From assembly GCA_964464925.1 (NCBI GenBank), contig CAYXLI010000052.1, forward strand, positions 1 to 27,277: a stretch of 27,277 nucleotides of DNA. Direction: 5' to 3'. A model generated the notes under the pieces. It worked only from the letters and a program-made list of their open reading frames with translations, ran no database searches and was not told the DNA's origin. Each line of letters begins with the position of its first letter. Position 1 is the stretch's first letter. This DNA comes from CAYXLI01 sp964464925 (lineage in GTDB: Bacteria; Acidobacteriota; Terriglobia; Bryobacterales; Bryobacteraceae). This document shows, one piece after another, positions 8,147-17,173 of this stretch. Position numbers and translations under genes: made by a program.

Positions 8147-10773
8147 GACTTGCGGCTGTATTGCTAACGTCCGCCGCAGTGTTCGGAGCGAGCGTGGCGG
8201 ATGTGCGGCGCGGCTTCGAGAATCCGCCGGATGCCGCGCGGATCATGATGCGCTGGTGGTGGTTCGGGCCGGGCGTCACGAAGGCGGAGATCGAGCGCGA
8301 AATGAGGGCGATGAAGCAAGGCGGAATGGGCGGCTTCGAAGTGCAGGCCGTGTATCCGCTTTGGCTCGACGATGCGGAGCACAACTTCCGCAACCTGCCA
8401 TTCGGGTCGGAAGAGTTTCAGCAGATGCTCGGATTCACGGCGCAGAAGGCGAAGGAACTTGGGCTGCGCATGGACGTGACTCTCGGGAGCGGCTGGCCAT
8501 TCGGTGGGCCACATATTCCGGTGACACAGGCGGCGGGCCGTTTACGAGTGGACAGGATCCCTGTGCAAGCGAACGACAAGTATGTTGCGGTACCAAGCAT
8601 GGAGGCGGGCGAGGATCTGCTCGCGGTGTTTCTGGCGCGCGGAGACAAGAAGCAGTTCTCCGCGGACGGAATCGTCCGGCTGGACAAATTTGCAGACCGC
8701 AAGGTGATGCTACCGGCGCGTGCGGATGGACCGCACGTGGCTCTGTTTTTCATTTCGGGACGCACGGGTATGCAGGTGAAGCGCGCCGCGGTGAATGCGG
8801 AAGGTTTCGTGCTGGACCATTACGACCGATCCGCAATCGATGCGCATTTAAAGGCAGTGGGTGAGCGTCTGCTGAAGCCCCTCGGCGGGAATCCACCGTA
8901 CGCCGTGTTCAGCGACAGTCTCGAAGTGTTCGGGTCCGATTGGACACCGCAATTGCTGGCGGAGTTCCGAAAACGGCGCGGCTATGACCTGACGCCGTAT
9001 CTGCCCGCGCTGATCGGAGACATCGGCCCGAAGACGGCTGATATCCGCTACGATTGGGCGACCACGCTGGCAGAGTTGTGTGAAGAACGATATTTGAAGC
9101 CGCTGACCGAGTGGGCGCATCAGCATAAGACTTTGTTCCGGTCGCAGACCTACGGCACGCCGCCGGTGCTGATGTCGAGCAGTTCGCTGGTGGATCTTCC
9201 GGAAGGCGAAGGACCGCAGTGGCGGAGTTTCTCCTCGACCCGATGGGCCACTTCGGCAAGCCATGCGTACGGACGGCCGGTGTCGTCATCGGAGACGTGG
9301 ACATGGCTGCACTCGCCTTCTTTTCGCGCAACTCCTCTCGACATGAAAGCCGAGGCCGACCTGCACTTCCTGCAGGGGGTGAATCAACTGATCGGGCATG
9401 GATGGCCGTATTCCCCGGAGTTGGCCGGGAGGCCAGGATGGCGCTTCTATGCCGCGGCGGTCCTTAACGATGACAATCCGTGGTGGATCGTGATGCCGGA
9501 TGTCACGCGGTATCTGCAGCGCGTGAGCTATGCACTGAGGCAGGGCGAGCCTGCAAACGACATCGCGATTTATCTACCTTCCGCGGATGTGCAGGCGCAG
9601 TTCACGGCGGGGCATGTATCCATCGATCGCGCGATGGAGGCCCAGCTAGGGCCGGAACTGATTCCGCAGGTGCTCGGTGCAGGCTACAACTTCGACTTCA
9701 TCGATGACCGGGCGATTGCCGAGCGCGGCGTCGGCCATCCGATTCTGATTTTGCCCGCGGTGGAGCGCATGCCGCTCGCGACACTGCAGCGCCTTCAGGC
9801 ATTTCAGCAGAAGGGCGGAATCGTAATCGCCACCAAGAGGCTGCCCGCGGCGGCTCCAGGTATGCAAGCAGCGGAACGGGATAGCACTGCTGTGCGAGAA
9901 CTGGCGGCAAAGCTGCTGACGTTACAGGACGAGAAGACGCTGGGCTCGCGGCTGACGAAGGCTCTTCCGCCGGACTTTGCCACAGGAGTTCCGGAGATAG
10001 GGTTCATTCACCGGAAATTGCAGGATGGCGAACTGTACTTTGTGGCGAATACCGGAAACAAGCCGGCACGCGCAACAGCGAAGGTACGCATTACAGGATT
10101 GAACGCGCATGCCTGGGATCCGTACACGGGCAAGGCGGTTCCGGGGGCTCTCGCGCTCGATTTGGCTCCTTATGAATCGCGGGTGATCGTATTCTCCAAA
10201 GACGCGGCGATACCGGCTGCGCCGAAGTCAGGCACAGGAACGGTCGAGGTGACGGGCGCATGGAAGGTGACCTTCGCGAACGGCACCGCCGTGATGATGG
10301 AGCGACTCCGGTCATGGACCGAAGCAGAGGCGACCAGGTTTTACTCCGGCACGGCGACTTATGAGACCACGGTGGATGTGCCGGCGGGAATGGAAGCATC
10401 GAAGCGCGTAGTGCTGTCGCTTGGGCAGGGAACTGCGCTTCCCCTGCCGGGCCCGTCAAACAAACCTGGAATCCGTGCGTGGATCGAAAGCCCCGTTGCT
10501 GAGGCGGCGGCCGTATTCGTGAACGGCAAGCAAGCCGGATCTGTTTGGCGCCCGCCCTACGAAGCGGACGTGACCGGATTTCTAAAACCCGGGCGCAATG
10601 ATTTGAGGATTGTGGTTGCGAACACCGCGATCAACGCAATCGCCGGCAAGCCACTGCCAGACTACCGGCTATTGAATGTGCGGTATGGCGAACGCTTCCA
10701 ACCGCAAGACCTGAACAATTTGCAACCCGTGCGTTCCGGCCTGTTTGGGCCGGTGCGGCTGGAATCGAGATAG
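8143..10773 (+). CDS. GH106 family alpha-L-rhamnosidase
   Basis: This 876-residue protein starts at TTG 8143, which overlaps the previous stop (TTGA). A GGAGG at 8131-8135, 7 bases before the TTG, strongly supports that start. A signal peptide covers about residues 1-19. GH106 hallmarks follow: RWWWFGPGV (37-45), MGGFEVQAVYPL, TLGSGWPFGGP (113-123), SDSLEVFGSDW (257-267) with Glu261, and SSSETWTW (381-388) with Glu384. Glu261 and Glu384 are the likely acid and base, by analogy with Bacteroides BT0986. A C-terminal galactose-binding-like beta domain (about 790-870) contains VNGKQAG. GH106 enzymes release terminal alpha-L-rhamnose from rhamnogalacturonans by inversion. The protein is shorter than many family members (about 1000-1100 residues). 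The receptor gene follows after 12 bp. Confidence 0.92.
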   Translation: MRLAAVLLTSAAVFGASVADVRRGFENPPDAARIMMRWWWFGPGVTKAEIEREMRAMKQGGMGGFEVQAVYPLWLDDAEHNFRNLPFGSEEFQQMLGFTAQKAKELGLRMDVTLGSGWPFGGPHIPVTQAAGRLRVDRIPVQANDKYVAVPSMEAGEDLLAVFLARGDKKQFSADGIVRLDKFADRKVMLPARADGPHVALFFISGRTGMQVKRAAVNAEGFVLDHYDRSAIDAHLKAVGERLLKPLGGNPPYAVFSDSLEVFGSDWTPQLLAEFRKRRGYDLTPYLPALIGDIGPKTADIRYDWATTLAELCEERYLKPLTEWAHQHKTLFRSQTYGTPPVLMSSSSLVDLPEGEGPQWRSFSSTRWATSASHAYGRPVSSSETWTWLHSPSFRATPLDMKAEADLHFLQGVNQLIGHGWPYSPELAGRPGWRFYAAAVLNDDNPWWIVMPDVTRYLQRVSYALRQGEPANDIAIYLPSADVQAQFTAGHVSIDRAMEAQLGPELIPQVLGAGYNFDFIDDRAIAERGVGHPILILPAVERMPLATLQRLQAFQQKGGIVIATKRLPAAAPGMQAAERDSTAVRELAAKLLTLQDEKTLGSRLTKALPPDFATGVPEIGFIHRKLQDGELYFVANTGNKPARATAKVRITGLNAHAWDPYTGKAVPGALALDLAPYESRVIVFSKDAAIPAAPKSGTGTVEVTGAWKVTFANGTAVMMERLRSWTEAEATRFYSGTATYETTVDVPAGMEASKRVVLSLGQGTALPLPGPSNKPGIRAWIESPVAEAAAVFVNGKQAGSVWRPPYEADVTGFLKPGRNDLRIVVANTAINAIAGKPLPDYRLLNVRYGERFQPQDLNNLQPVRSGLFGPVRLESR

Positions 10774-10785
10774 GAAGAAATTAAG

Positions 10786-13700
10786 ATGAACGCACTTTCT
10801 TGGATCGTTCTCCTGCTATTGTGCGCGGCTACGCTGCCGGCGCAAACGAATCGAGGATCCATTAGTGGGACTGTTTTCGACGGCACAGGAGCAGTGGTGC
10901 CCGGGGCATCGGTCACGATCACGAATGTGGGCACGAATCAGCAGGTCAGGTTGAACACTTCCGAAGCGGGTAGCTTCTCGGCTCCAGATCTGGAGCCTGT
11001 GGAATACAGGGTAGAAGTGGAGTCGGCGGGATTTAAGCGATCCGTTGTCGAGCGCATCAAAGTGGACACTGCCTCGAGCGCGTCCGTGGACGTGGTGCTG
11101 CAACCTGGCACAGTAGACACGCAGGTCCTGGTTACGTCGGAGGCTCCGGCGGTGAATACGGAATCGGGTACGACGGGCAACACGATTACTGAGCGGCAGA
11201 TTATGGATACGCCGCTGACGAATCGGAGCGTCCTGGATCTTGCGGTGGTGCTGCCGAACGTGGGCGGTGATGTAGGCAGTGAGAATCCGTCCGTGACTTC
11301 CGGAGCGACTGTGCCTGGATACAACCTCAGCGTGAATGGCGGAAGGCCGGGCAGCACGGCGATTCTGGCGGATGGCGTAAACAACACGGGTGTGGGAATT
11401 GCCCGCGCGGTGGTGACGTTTTCCCCCGAGACGGTGCAGGAATTCACGGTGCAGACTTCGGCATATTCGGCGGAGTACGGCCAGACGGGCGGCGGCGTGA
11501 TCAACGCGACAACGAAGTCGGGCACAAACCGGCTGACGGGAACCGCCTTGTGGCTGACGCGCAACCCAGCTACGAATGCGGCGCCGTTTACAACTGCGTC
11601 GGTGAACCGGCCGGTCTCGAATCTGAGAGACAATCAATTCTCCTTATCCGGCGGTGGACCGATCGTGATCCCGAAGATCTACAACGGCCGTGACCGTTCG
11701 TTTTTCTTTGCAGCGATTGAGCCGCGACGAAGGCAAGATCACATTCAGGCCGATTCTCTTCTGCCGACAGAGGCGATGCGCAATGGTGATTTCAGCGGCC
11801 TGGCTGCCGTGACTGGGGGGTGGGCGCCTGCCGATGTGGTGAGCCGGCTGGGGGTTCGCACGACAGGCGATACAACGCTCTACCAGCAGTTCAATGTTGC
11901 AGGAAATCAGTTTCAGCCGATCACGCTGGGCACGGGACAAGCTTATACGCCGTTTCCGGGAAATGTCATTCCGAAATCGATGCTGGATCCGGTTGCAATG
12001 AAATCGCTGCAGTATCTTCCGCCAGCGGGCGATTACTACGTGAACTCGAATGGACAGTTGGTGAACTGGAACACGGAGCGATTCGTAAAGCAGAACGAGA
12101 CGCGTTACCTGGTGCGCATCGATCACACGATCAGCGACCGCAACCACATCAATGGGCGCATCACGGCGATTCCTGCCGTGGGCCAGAAGGGTTTCGGGAG
12201 TGACGTGAACGGCAACGGAGCGGATTATAGCTACTCGCGGCAGGCGATGCTTGCGGACACGCACAGCTTCACTCCTACGGTGGTCAACGATCTGAGACTG
12301 AACTATACGCGCGGGCGGTTCAGCGGAACCTACACGCCCGAGTTCGATGTGAAGACAGGCAGGAACCTCACCAAGGAGCTTGGCTTGCCGAGCATTACGG
12401 CGGGTGGCATGCCGATGTTCGCATTCGGCCTAAGCGCGTTCGGAAACATCGGTTCTCAGGGGTCAACGCTAAACGATAACGTGGAAGAGCGCTATAACGT
12501 GGCCGATATCGTGTACGTCACGCGGGGCCGAATGTCCTGGAAGTTCGGCGTGGACCTCACGCATGCGCTCATGAATGTGACTCCGCTGTATGCGGCAGCT
12601 GGAGGTAATTACGCGTTCAGCAACTTGCAGACGAACTCGTTGGGTACAAGTTCCGGGACGGGCGGCATCGCGTTCGCCACGTTCCTTCTGGGCATACCGA
12701 ATACCGTGGCCCAGCGGAACGTGATCATTCCCTATTACTATCGTTGGAACAGCGGTGCAGCCTTTTTGCAGAACGACTGGAAAGTGAAGCCGAACCTAAC
12801 GCTGAATCTCGGCTTGCGCTATGCGCTGCAATTGCCGCGCACTGAGAAATACAACCATCAAGGCGTGTTCCGGCCGGATCTGGCAAAGGACTTCACCCTG
12901 CCTACACCGGCAACGCTGGTCACGGGACAGACGCTGACTTCCGCGTCCGTGGCGCCGTTTGCGTATTCGGGAATGGGCGGGCGCTCGCAGTATCTTTATG
13001 ACCCTCATTACCTGGACTTCGAACCGCGATTCGGATTCGCATGGTCTCCGAAAATGCCGGGTATGCGCAACATGGTGGTACGAGGAGGATACGGACTCTC
13101 GCACGCGCCGCTGACGGGCAACAATCGCTTGCCGAATCCGGATTTTGGCGCACCTCTCAACTTCACGTCAACGTCAGGTCAGGTAAATCAGAACTACCTG
13201 ATGAGGCTTTCCAGTAACCCGCCACTCATTACGCCGGTTCCCGTGGATCAGTACCTGAGCATTCCGCAGGACGGACTCGTGTATCTGGGTGGAGTCAACA
13301 TCCCCGGATTCGTCATCTCGAATAACAACAAGACTCCGTACTCGCAGAACTGGAATATGACGCTGACGTGGCAGCTACAGCAGCGAACGACGGTGGAAGT
13401 TGCGTATGTCGGGAACAAAGGTACGCATCTTTTTCTGCCGGCCGTGAACGTGAACCCGAGGCCGTTCGATTATGTGAACGCGCTGGACGCAGCGAACCTC
13501 AGTCCGGATAACAGCGTGACGGATCCGCTGCAGAGGAGAGACACTGCCGGCCGCATCATCAACGTGCCTCGCGGCAGCCTGGCCAGCCGGTATATGGGCA
13601 TCGCGACGCTGAACACCTTCTACGATGCTTCGGCGAACAGTATCCGCCATGCAACGTACATCAATGTGACCCGGCGTGCGGCGAATGGACTGACTCTTCT

Positions 13701-14697
13701 CTCGAACTATACGTTCGGCAAATCGATCGACGATGCTTCCGATGCCAGCCCTGACAAGAACGTGCTGAGCACCGGAACAGTGGGCGGCGGGCAGATGTCA
13801 TCGGGAGGAACGCGGCGGAATGACCGCTCGGTCTCCAGTTTCGATATCAAGCACAACTTCAACGCGACGGCGCTCTATGATCTGCCGTTCGGACGAAACC
13901 GCCGGCTGCTGGCGAAAAGCTGGATGCCGTTGCGCGAAGCCGCTAGCGGCTGGACTCTCTCGGGAGTCTTTCGCTTGATGGGCGGATATCCGGCCGTTGC
14001 TACGCTTTCGGATGCGAACTTCCTGGGCGGTCCGACGCATACCATTCGGCCGAACATTGTTCCCGGTGTACCGCTGCTGAATCCGCTGTACGACCGCAAT
14101 TGCCCGACAGGCAACTTGTGCGAGCCGTATCTGAATCCAGCGGCTTTCATACGGACCCCGCGCGGCCAGCTTGGCGATGCGCCACGGACGCTCGATGGAG
14201 TGCGCGGGCCGATGCAGCGCTATTTCGATGGCTCCATACAGAAGAACTTTTCGCTCGGCGAACGGCGGAGGCTGCAGTTCCGCATGGACCTGATCAACGC
14301 TTTCAATCATCCGGTGTTTCGCGTCAGCCCGAACAATGGAGGCGGCACGGATCTGTACACGGCTCCGTCCACGAATCCGATGACTGCGGCGGAATACGAC
14401 ACGTGGGCGCGACAGAATGGACAGCCCCTCTCCACCTCGACGGCTGGTACGGTACAGTTAGCTTCTATTCAACAGTTCATTACCGGGAACCGGAACCCAA
14501 CCGGTGCGCTGCCGGTAGACTTTTTCTCAATGCAGGTGCCGCAGGGCTTCGTGTCGAAGGACGCGAATTCATTCGATGTGCGCAACATGGACGGCTTCAA
14601 GCTTTACCGTTTGCGTCAAGCATGGACGAACGGCGGCCAACTCTATGCGCCGCCGGTTCAACGCTACATACAGTTCGGAGTGAAATTGTTCTTCTGA
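10786..14697 (+). CDS. TonB-dependent receptor-like outer-membrane protein with carboxypeptidase-regulatory domain (first copy)
   Basis: This 1303-residue protein has a signal peptide (about 1-20, ending TLPAQ). An N-terminal carboxypeptidase-regulatory-like beta domain spans about 24-108 (GSISGTVFDGTGAVVPGA). A plug-like region follows, with LSVNGGRPG, TVQEFTVQTSAYSAEYG and INATTKSGTNRLTG (about 181-252). The rest is a long beta-barrel ending in Phe (FGVKLFF), as expected for BAM-inserted porins. This is the Oar/Cir-like class abundant in Acidobacteriota. No SusD-type lipoprotein is next to it and no clear TonB box was found. The ribosome binding site AGGAAG overlaps the GH106 stop codon. 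As last gene of the pectin-type operon it is the likely oligosaccharide importer. Binding or adhesion rather than transport cannot be excluded. Confidence 0.9.
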   Translation: MNALSWIVLLLLCAATLPAQTNRGSISGTVFDGTGAVVPGASVTITNVGTNQQVRLNTSEAGSFSAPDLEPVEYRVEVESAGFKRSVVERIKVDTASSASVDVVLQPGTVDTQVLVTSEAPAVNTESGTTGNTITERQIMDTPLTNRSVLDLAVVLPNVGGDVGSENPSVTSGATVPGYNLSVNGGRPGSTAILADGVNNTGVGIARAVVTFSPETVQEFTVQTSAYSAEYGQTGGGVINATTKSGTNRLTGTALWLTRNPATNAAPFTTASVNRPVSNLRDNQFSLSGGGPIVIPKIYNGRDRSFFFAAIEPRRRQDHIQADSLLPTEAMRNGDFSGLAAVTGGWAPADVVSRLGVRTTGDTTLYQQFNVAGNQFQPITLGTGQAYTPFPGNVIPKSMLDPVAMKSLQYLPPAGDYYVNSNGQLVNWNTERFVKQNETRYLVRIDHTISDRNHINGRITAIPAVGQKGFGSDVNGNGADYSYSRQAMLADTHSFTPTVVNDLRLNYTRGRFSGTYTPEFDVKTGRNLTKELGLPSITAGGMPMFAFGLSAFGNIGSQGSTLNDNVEERYNVADIVYVTRGRMSWKFGVDLTHALMNVTPLYAAAGGNYAFSNLQTNSLGTSSGTGGIAFATFLLGIPNTVAQRNVIIPYYYRWNSGAAFLQNDWKVKPNLTLNLGLRYALQLPRTEKYNHQGVFRPDLAKDFTLPTPATLVTGQTLTSASVAPFAYSGMGGRSQYLYDPHYLDFEPRFGFAWSPKMPGMRNMVVRGGYGLSHAPLTGNNRLPNPDFGAPLNFTSTSGQVNQNYLMRLSSNPPLITPVPVDQYLSIPQDGLVYLGGVNIPGFVISNNNKTPYSQNWNMTLTWQLQQRTTVEVAYVGNKGTHLFLPAVNVNPRPFDYVNALDAANLSPDNSVTDPLQRRDTAGRIINVPRGSLASRYMGIATLNTFYDASANSIRHATYINVTRRAANGLTLLSNYTFGKSIDDASDASPDKNVLSTGTVGGGQMSSGGTRRNDRSVSSFDIKHNFNATALYDLPFGRNRRLLAKSWMPLREAASGWTLSGVFRLMGGYPAVATLSDANFLGGPTHTIRPNIVPGVPLLNPLYDRNCPTGNLCEPYLNPAAFIRTPRGQLGDAPRTLDGVRGPMQRYFDGSIQKNFSLGERRRLQFRMDLINAFNHPVFRVSPNNGGGTDLYTAPSTNPMTAAEYDTWARQNGQPLSTSTAGTVQLASIQQFITGNRNPTGALPVDFFSMQVPQGFVSKDANSFDVRNMDGFKLYRLRQAWTNGGQLYAPPVQRYIQFGVKLFF

Positions 14698-14714
14698 CAG
14701 GGAGCGTATCAGCG

Positions 14715-14734
14715 CGCAGGAAGGGCAGCCTGCG
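14715..14734. terminator. Weak hairpin between convergent genes
   Basis: CGCAGG (14715-14720) pairs with CCTGCG (14729-14734) around an 8-base loop in the 39-bp gap between the receptor stop and the stop of the minus-strand gene. It has no T-tract on either strand, so intrinsic termination is doubtful. It is the only hairpin I see in this gap. Confidence 0.25.
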
Positions 14735-14736
14735 GC

Positions 14737-15567
14737 CTAGGCGAGCGGAAGGCTACTGCCCGCTCTCGTCTGCTCGTCGTGGAAAGCGATGACTTCCGGT
14801 GTGAGGCCCCCGGCAACTGAGCCGACGTCCTGCAGGTAGCGGCATGTCGCGAAGTTTTGAGATTTCGCTTCGTACAGAGAAATCCACTGCGCGTAGCGGT
14901 TCTCGACTTGGGGCGTTTCGAAAGGGAAGGTTGCCGGTGGCTTGTACGTTTGACAGCGCCACGGCTTCGGCGTCAGCCGCGCCCGGAACGATTCCTGCAT
15001 ACGGCAAAGCCGAACATAGAGCGGGTCGGATCCGAAATCCTTCAAAATGGATTCCGCCCCGGCACTGCCAGGTTCAAACTCGCGGCTATCGATGATGACG
15101 CGGAATCCCGCTGCGGTCTGGTAGACGCGCCCGTGCAAACCGTTGCGTTGTGTGGCGTCGATGATTCTGTCCAAAGGGGTTGTGCGCCTCGGAGGTTCAG
15201 GGGCTTTCTTACCGAACAGGGAGGAAAGGAATCCCGAAGCGCCCGGGGCCGAGGGCGCCTCCTCCGGATGATCGACATCGATGAACATGAGCCGGGAGGT
15301 ATTCAACACGAGCGCACCGTATGCGTTTCGCGTTACAACCGCGTCCTTGGAGAATTCCCGGATGACCGGTTCGGGCAGAGGCCGTTCGCCATATAGATAA
15401 TGCCGGCGCTCCGCCTTCCCGGAGGCGATCCAAATGGCCACTTTCTGAGCCGTCTCAATGGCTTGGCGCCGCGCAGCGTCCAGGCTTTCGTTCGACCAGC
15501 CACGAGCCGTGATGCGCATCCCCCGCGCCTCGGCGGAATCCCGAATCCAGTAACGTGCAAGTTTCAC
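14737..15567 (-). CDS. Conserved-looking protein of unknown function
   Basis: The open frame extends to 15780, but the extension runs into the start region of the divergent gene. The best start is GTG at 15567 (MKLARYWIRDSAEARG), giving 276 soluble residues with no signal peptide or membrane segment. Visible motifs are HYLYGERPL (56-64), NAYGALVLNTSRLMFIDVDHPE (split about 81-102) with an acidic DVD at 97-99, RVYQTAAGFRVIIDS (147-161), FGSDPLYVRLCRMQ (178-191) and RARLTPKPWRC (195-205). The DVD strand followed by a G-[FY]-x-V strand faintly resembles archaeo-eukaryotic primase-type cores, but the usual His is Arg here (residue 156), so I do not assign that function. It has its own promoter candidate and no evident link to the sugar genes. 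Confidence 0.78.
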   Translation of the reverse strand: MKLARYWIRDSAEARGMRITARGWSNESLDAARRQAIETAQKVAIWIASGKAERRHYLYGERPLPEPVIREFSKDAVVTRNAYGALVLNTSRLMFIDVDHPEEAPSAPGASGFLSSLFGKKAPEPPRRTTPLDRIIDATQRNGLHGRVYQTAAGFRVIIDSREFEPGSAGAESILKDFGSDPLYVRLCRMQESFRARLTPKPWRCQTYKPPATFPFETPQVENRYAQWISLYEAKSQNFATCRYLQDVGSVAGGLTPEVIAFHDEQTRAGSSLPLA

Positions 15568-15574
15568 GCGTTTG

Positions 15575-15604
15575 AGTATAGTGGAGGCGATTCGACACCT
15601 GTAA
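15575..15604 (-). promoter_or_regulatory. Candidate sigma-70 promoter giving a leaderless transcript for the 14737-15567 gene
   Basis: Read on the minus strand, TATACT (15580-15575) is a good -10. TTACAG (15604-15599) is a weak -35 at 18-bp spacing. Only 7 bases separate the -10 from the GTG start, so transcription would begin at or next to the start codon. This fits the absence of a ribosome binding site. Confidence 0.4.
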
Positions 15605-15663
15605 CCGAAGTCGCACGGGGTACGTTCCAATACTGAGCCCTGGCTCTGGAAAGTGAGAGTTGT

Positions 15664-17136
15664 ATGCGTCTTGCCTACTTGGCCGTGTTGGCTTTGGCAA
15701 CGGCTGGAATGCTTCCGGCCGCTGACGACAATGTCGCCGTATTCAAGAGCGAAGTTGCCCTCGTCCGGGTAGACGCGCAAGTGGTTGACCGGTCCAATCG
15801 CGCTATCACCGGACTACAAAAAGAGGATTTCGTCCTGCGCGAGCAGGGCAAAGTGCAGGAGATTCGTAACTTCGCGAAAGAGGCGATGCCGGTCGACATC
15901 CTCCTCCTCTTTGATGTGAGCGCGAGCATGCGCCCCCATGTGCAGAGAATTGCGGATGCGGCTCACGATGCACTGAATGTGTTGGGGCCGGACGATCGCA
16001 TGGCCATTATGGTCTTCGACCGGAGCACGCGGGTCCGCATGGGTTTCAAGAGCCCCGAGTATGCGTTAGGCGAGATGGACAGGCTTCTGCGGCAGGAGAC
16101 CTTCGACGGGGGCACCGATATTACCCGGGGCCTTCTCGATGCAGCCCGTTACATTGGCCGCGAAGGACGAAGAGACGCCCGGCGCGCCATCGTAATCCTT
16201 ACCGACGATGCAACAGAGAAAGAGCGCAACGAGCAGGCGGTGCAGCGCGCCCTGGTAAAAGCGGATGCCGTGCTGAGTGCGTTGATCGCCCCGGACGCAA
16301 TGCAGGGACGCTACGGGCAGGGTTACCCCGGCGGGGGCCGGCGCGGAGGCAGTTATCCGGGGGGCGGTTATCCCGGGGGCGGTGGGTATCCCGGTGGCGG
16401 CTATCCTGGCGGCGGGATCGGCGGTCCGCTGGGCGGAATCATTCTGGGACCACGCGGCGGCAGTCGAGGGCCCTACGGTGGACGCGGGCCCGTAATGCAG
16501 AGGAGCCACACTCAATCGGCTGGTACCGAGGCGATCGCCCGCGCGTCCGGCGGAGACAGCTTTCCCGTGGAGGACGCATCGGCACTGGAGAATACCCTGT
16601 CGCGTCTCCGGCACCGGTACGCGTTGCACTTCCATTTACCGCCTGAGGCGAAACCCGGCGAGGAACGCAACATTGACGTAACGTTGTCCGCTGCTGCGAT
16701 GCGGCGCTATCCGGATGCGGAAGTGCGCTACCGGCGAGCGTACCTGAGCCCTGGCGGCTCTGGCGGCGGCGAGGAACCGTCGTACTCCTCTGAGCCCACC
16801 CAGGTGACTCGCGTTCCCTCATCACCGCAGCCGGAGGGAGAAACGTCCGGGCCACAACCCGGGTGGCCTCAGCAATCGCAGCAGCAGCCGGATGACGAGC
16901 GACCCCGGTTGCGGCGTCGTCCGGCCGTCAATGACCCGAGCGGCACGCGAGGTCCGTCGGTGATTCCGGCTACCGACAGCCCCGAGCCTCCGGCGGCTGT
17001 GCCGCAACAGCAGCAAGCCCCAGCGCAGGCGCAACCCGCTTCGCCGCAGAAGGGCGGTTGGCGGCGTGTGGATGACAACGGGAACGATGTCGACCAACAG
17101 GGCGGCTTCAAGCGTGTAAAACCAAACGACCAATAG
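15664..17136 (+). CDS. Exported VWFA-domain protein of the Acidobacteria-type family
   Basis: This 490-residue protein has a signal peptide (about 1-20, ending LPAAD). A short beta region (about 27-72) with VRVDAQVVDRSNRAITGL and DFVLREQG is typical of the Acidobacteria VWFA family. The von Willebrand A domain (about 76-210) has a MIDAS motif, DVSASM (84-89), and FDGGTDITRG. It is interrupted by five YPGGG units (about 224-251) and then resumes up to about residue 365. The tail (about 370-490) is rich in Pro, Gln and Arg, looks disordered, and ends in two related motifs, GGWRRVDDNG and GGFKRVKPND. A purine-rich GTGAGAG precedes the ATG. The role is unknown; the family is thought to mediate metal-dependent protein binding in the envelope. 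It stands 32 bp upstream of the GH88-like gene. Confidence 0.88.
   Translation: MRLAYLAVLALATAGMLPAADDNVAVFKSEVALVRVDAQVVDRSNRAITGLQKEDFVLREQGKVQEIRNFAKEAMPVDILLLFDVSASMRPHVQRIADAAHDALNVLGPDDRMAIMVFDRSTRVRMGFKSPEYALGEMDRLLRQETFDGGTDITRGLLDAARYIGREGRRDARRAIVILTDDATEKERNEQAVQRALVKADAVLSALIAPDAMQGRYGQGYPGGGRRGGSYPGGGYPGGGGYPGGGYPGGGIGGPLGGIILGPRGGSRGPYGGRGPVMQRSHTQSAGTEAIARASGGDSFPVEDASALENTLSRLRHRYALHFHLPPEAKPGEERNIDVTLSAAAMRRYPDAEVRYRRAYLSPGGSGGGEEPSYSSEPTQVTRVPSSPQPEGETSGPQPGWPQQSQQQPDDERPRLRRRPAVNDPSGTRGPSVIPATDSPEPPAAVPQQQQAPAQAQPASPQKGGWRRVDDNGNDVDQQGGFKRVKPNDQ
16321..16416 (+). repeat. Coding YPGGG tandem repeat inside the VWFA gene
   Basis: Five degenerate 15-21 bp units of the type TA(T/C)CC-GGNGGNGG encode YPGGG pentapeptides separated by short Gly/Ser/Arg spacers. 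The unit bases differ mainly at third positions, so the repeat is maintained at the protein level as well as in DNA. Gly-rich coding continues to about 16490 with less regularity. Confidence 0.85.
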
Positions 17137-17145
17137 CGCCGGGAT

Positions 17146-17173
17146 AGCATGGAAGTTTCACCCCTTCCATGCT
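17146..17173 (+). promoter_or_regulatory. Perfect 10-bp inverted repeat enclosing the GH88-like start codon
   Basis: AGCATGGAAG (17146-17155) and CTTCCATGCT (17164-17173) are perfect reverse complements around an 8-base loop. The ATG of the GH88-like gene (17169-17171) lies within the second arm, so in mRNA the start codon would be paired. There is no T-tract after it, which argues against a terminator for the VWFA gene. It could be an RNA switch on translation or a DNA operator; the role is inferred. Confidence 0.5.

Noticed and set aside
15568..15780. Upstream extension of the 14737 gene to an ATG at 15780
   Set aside because: It would overlap the VWFA gene start and signal peptide, and its 71 residues look unlike the rest of the protein.
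16321..16416. CRISPR-like tandem repeat
   Set aside because: The units are short, contiguous, in frame and encode YPGGG. There are no unique spacers.
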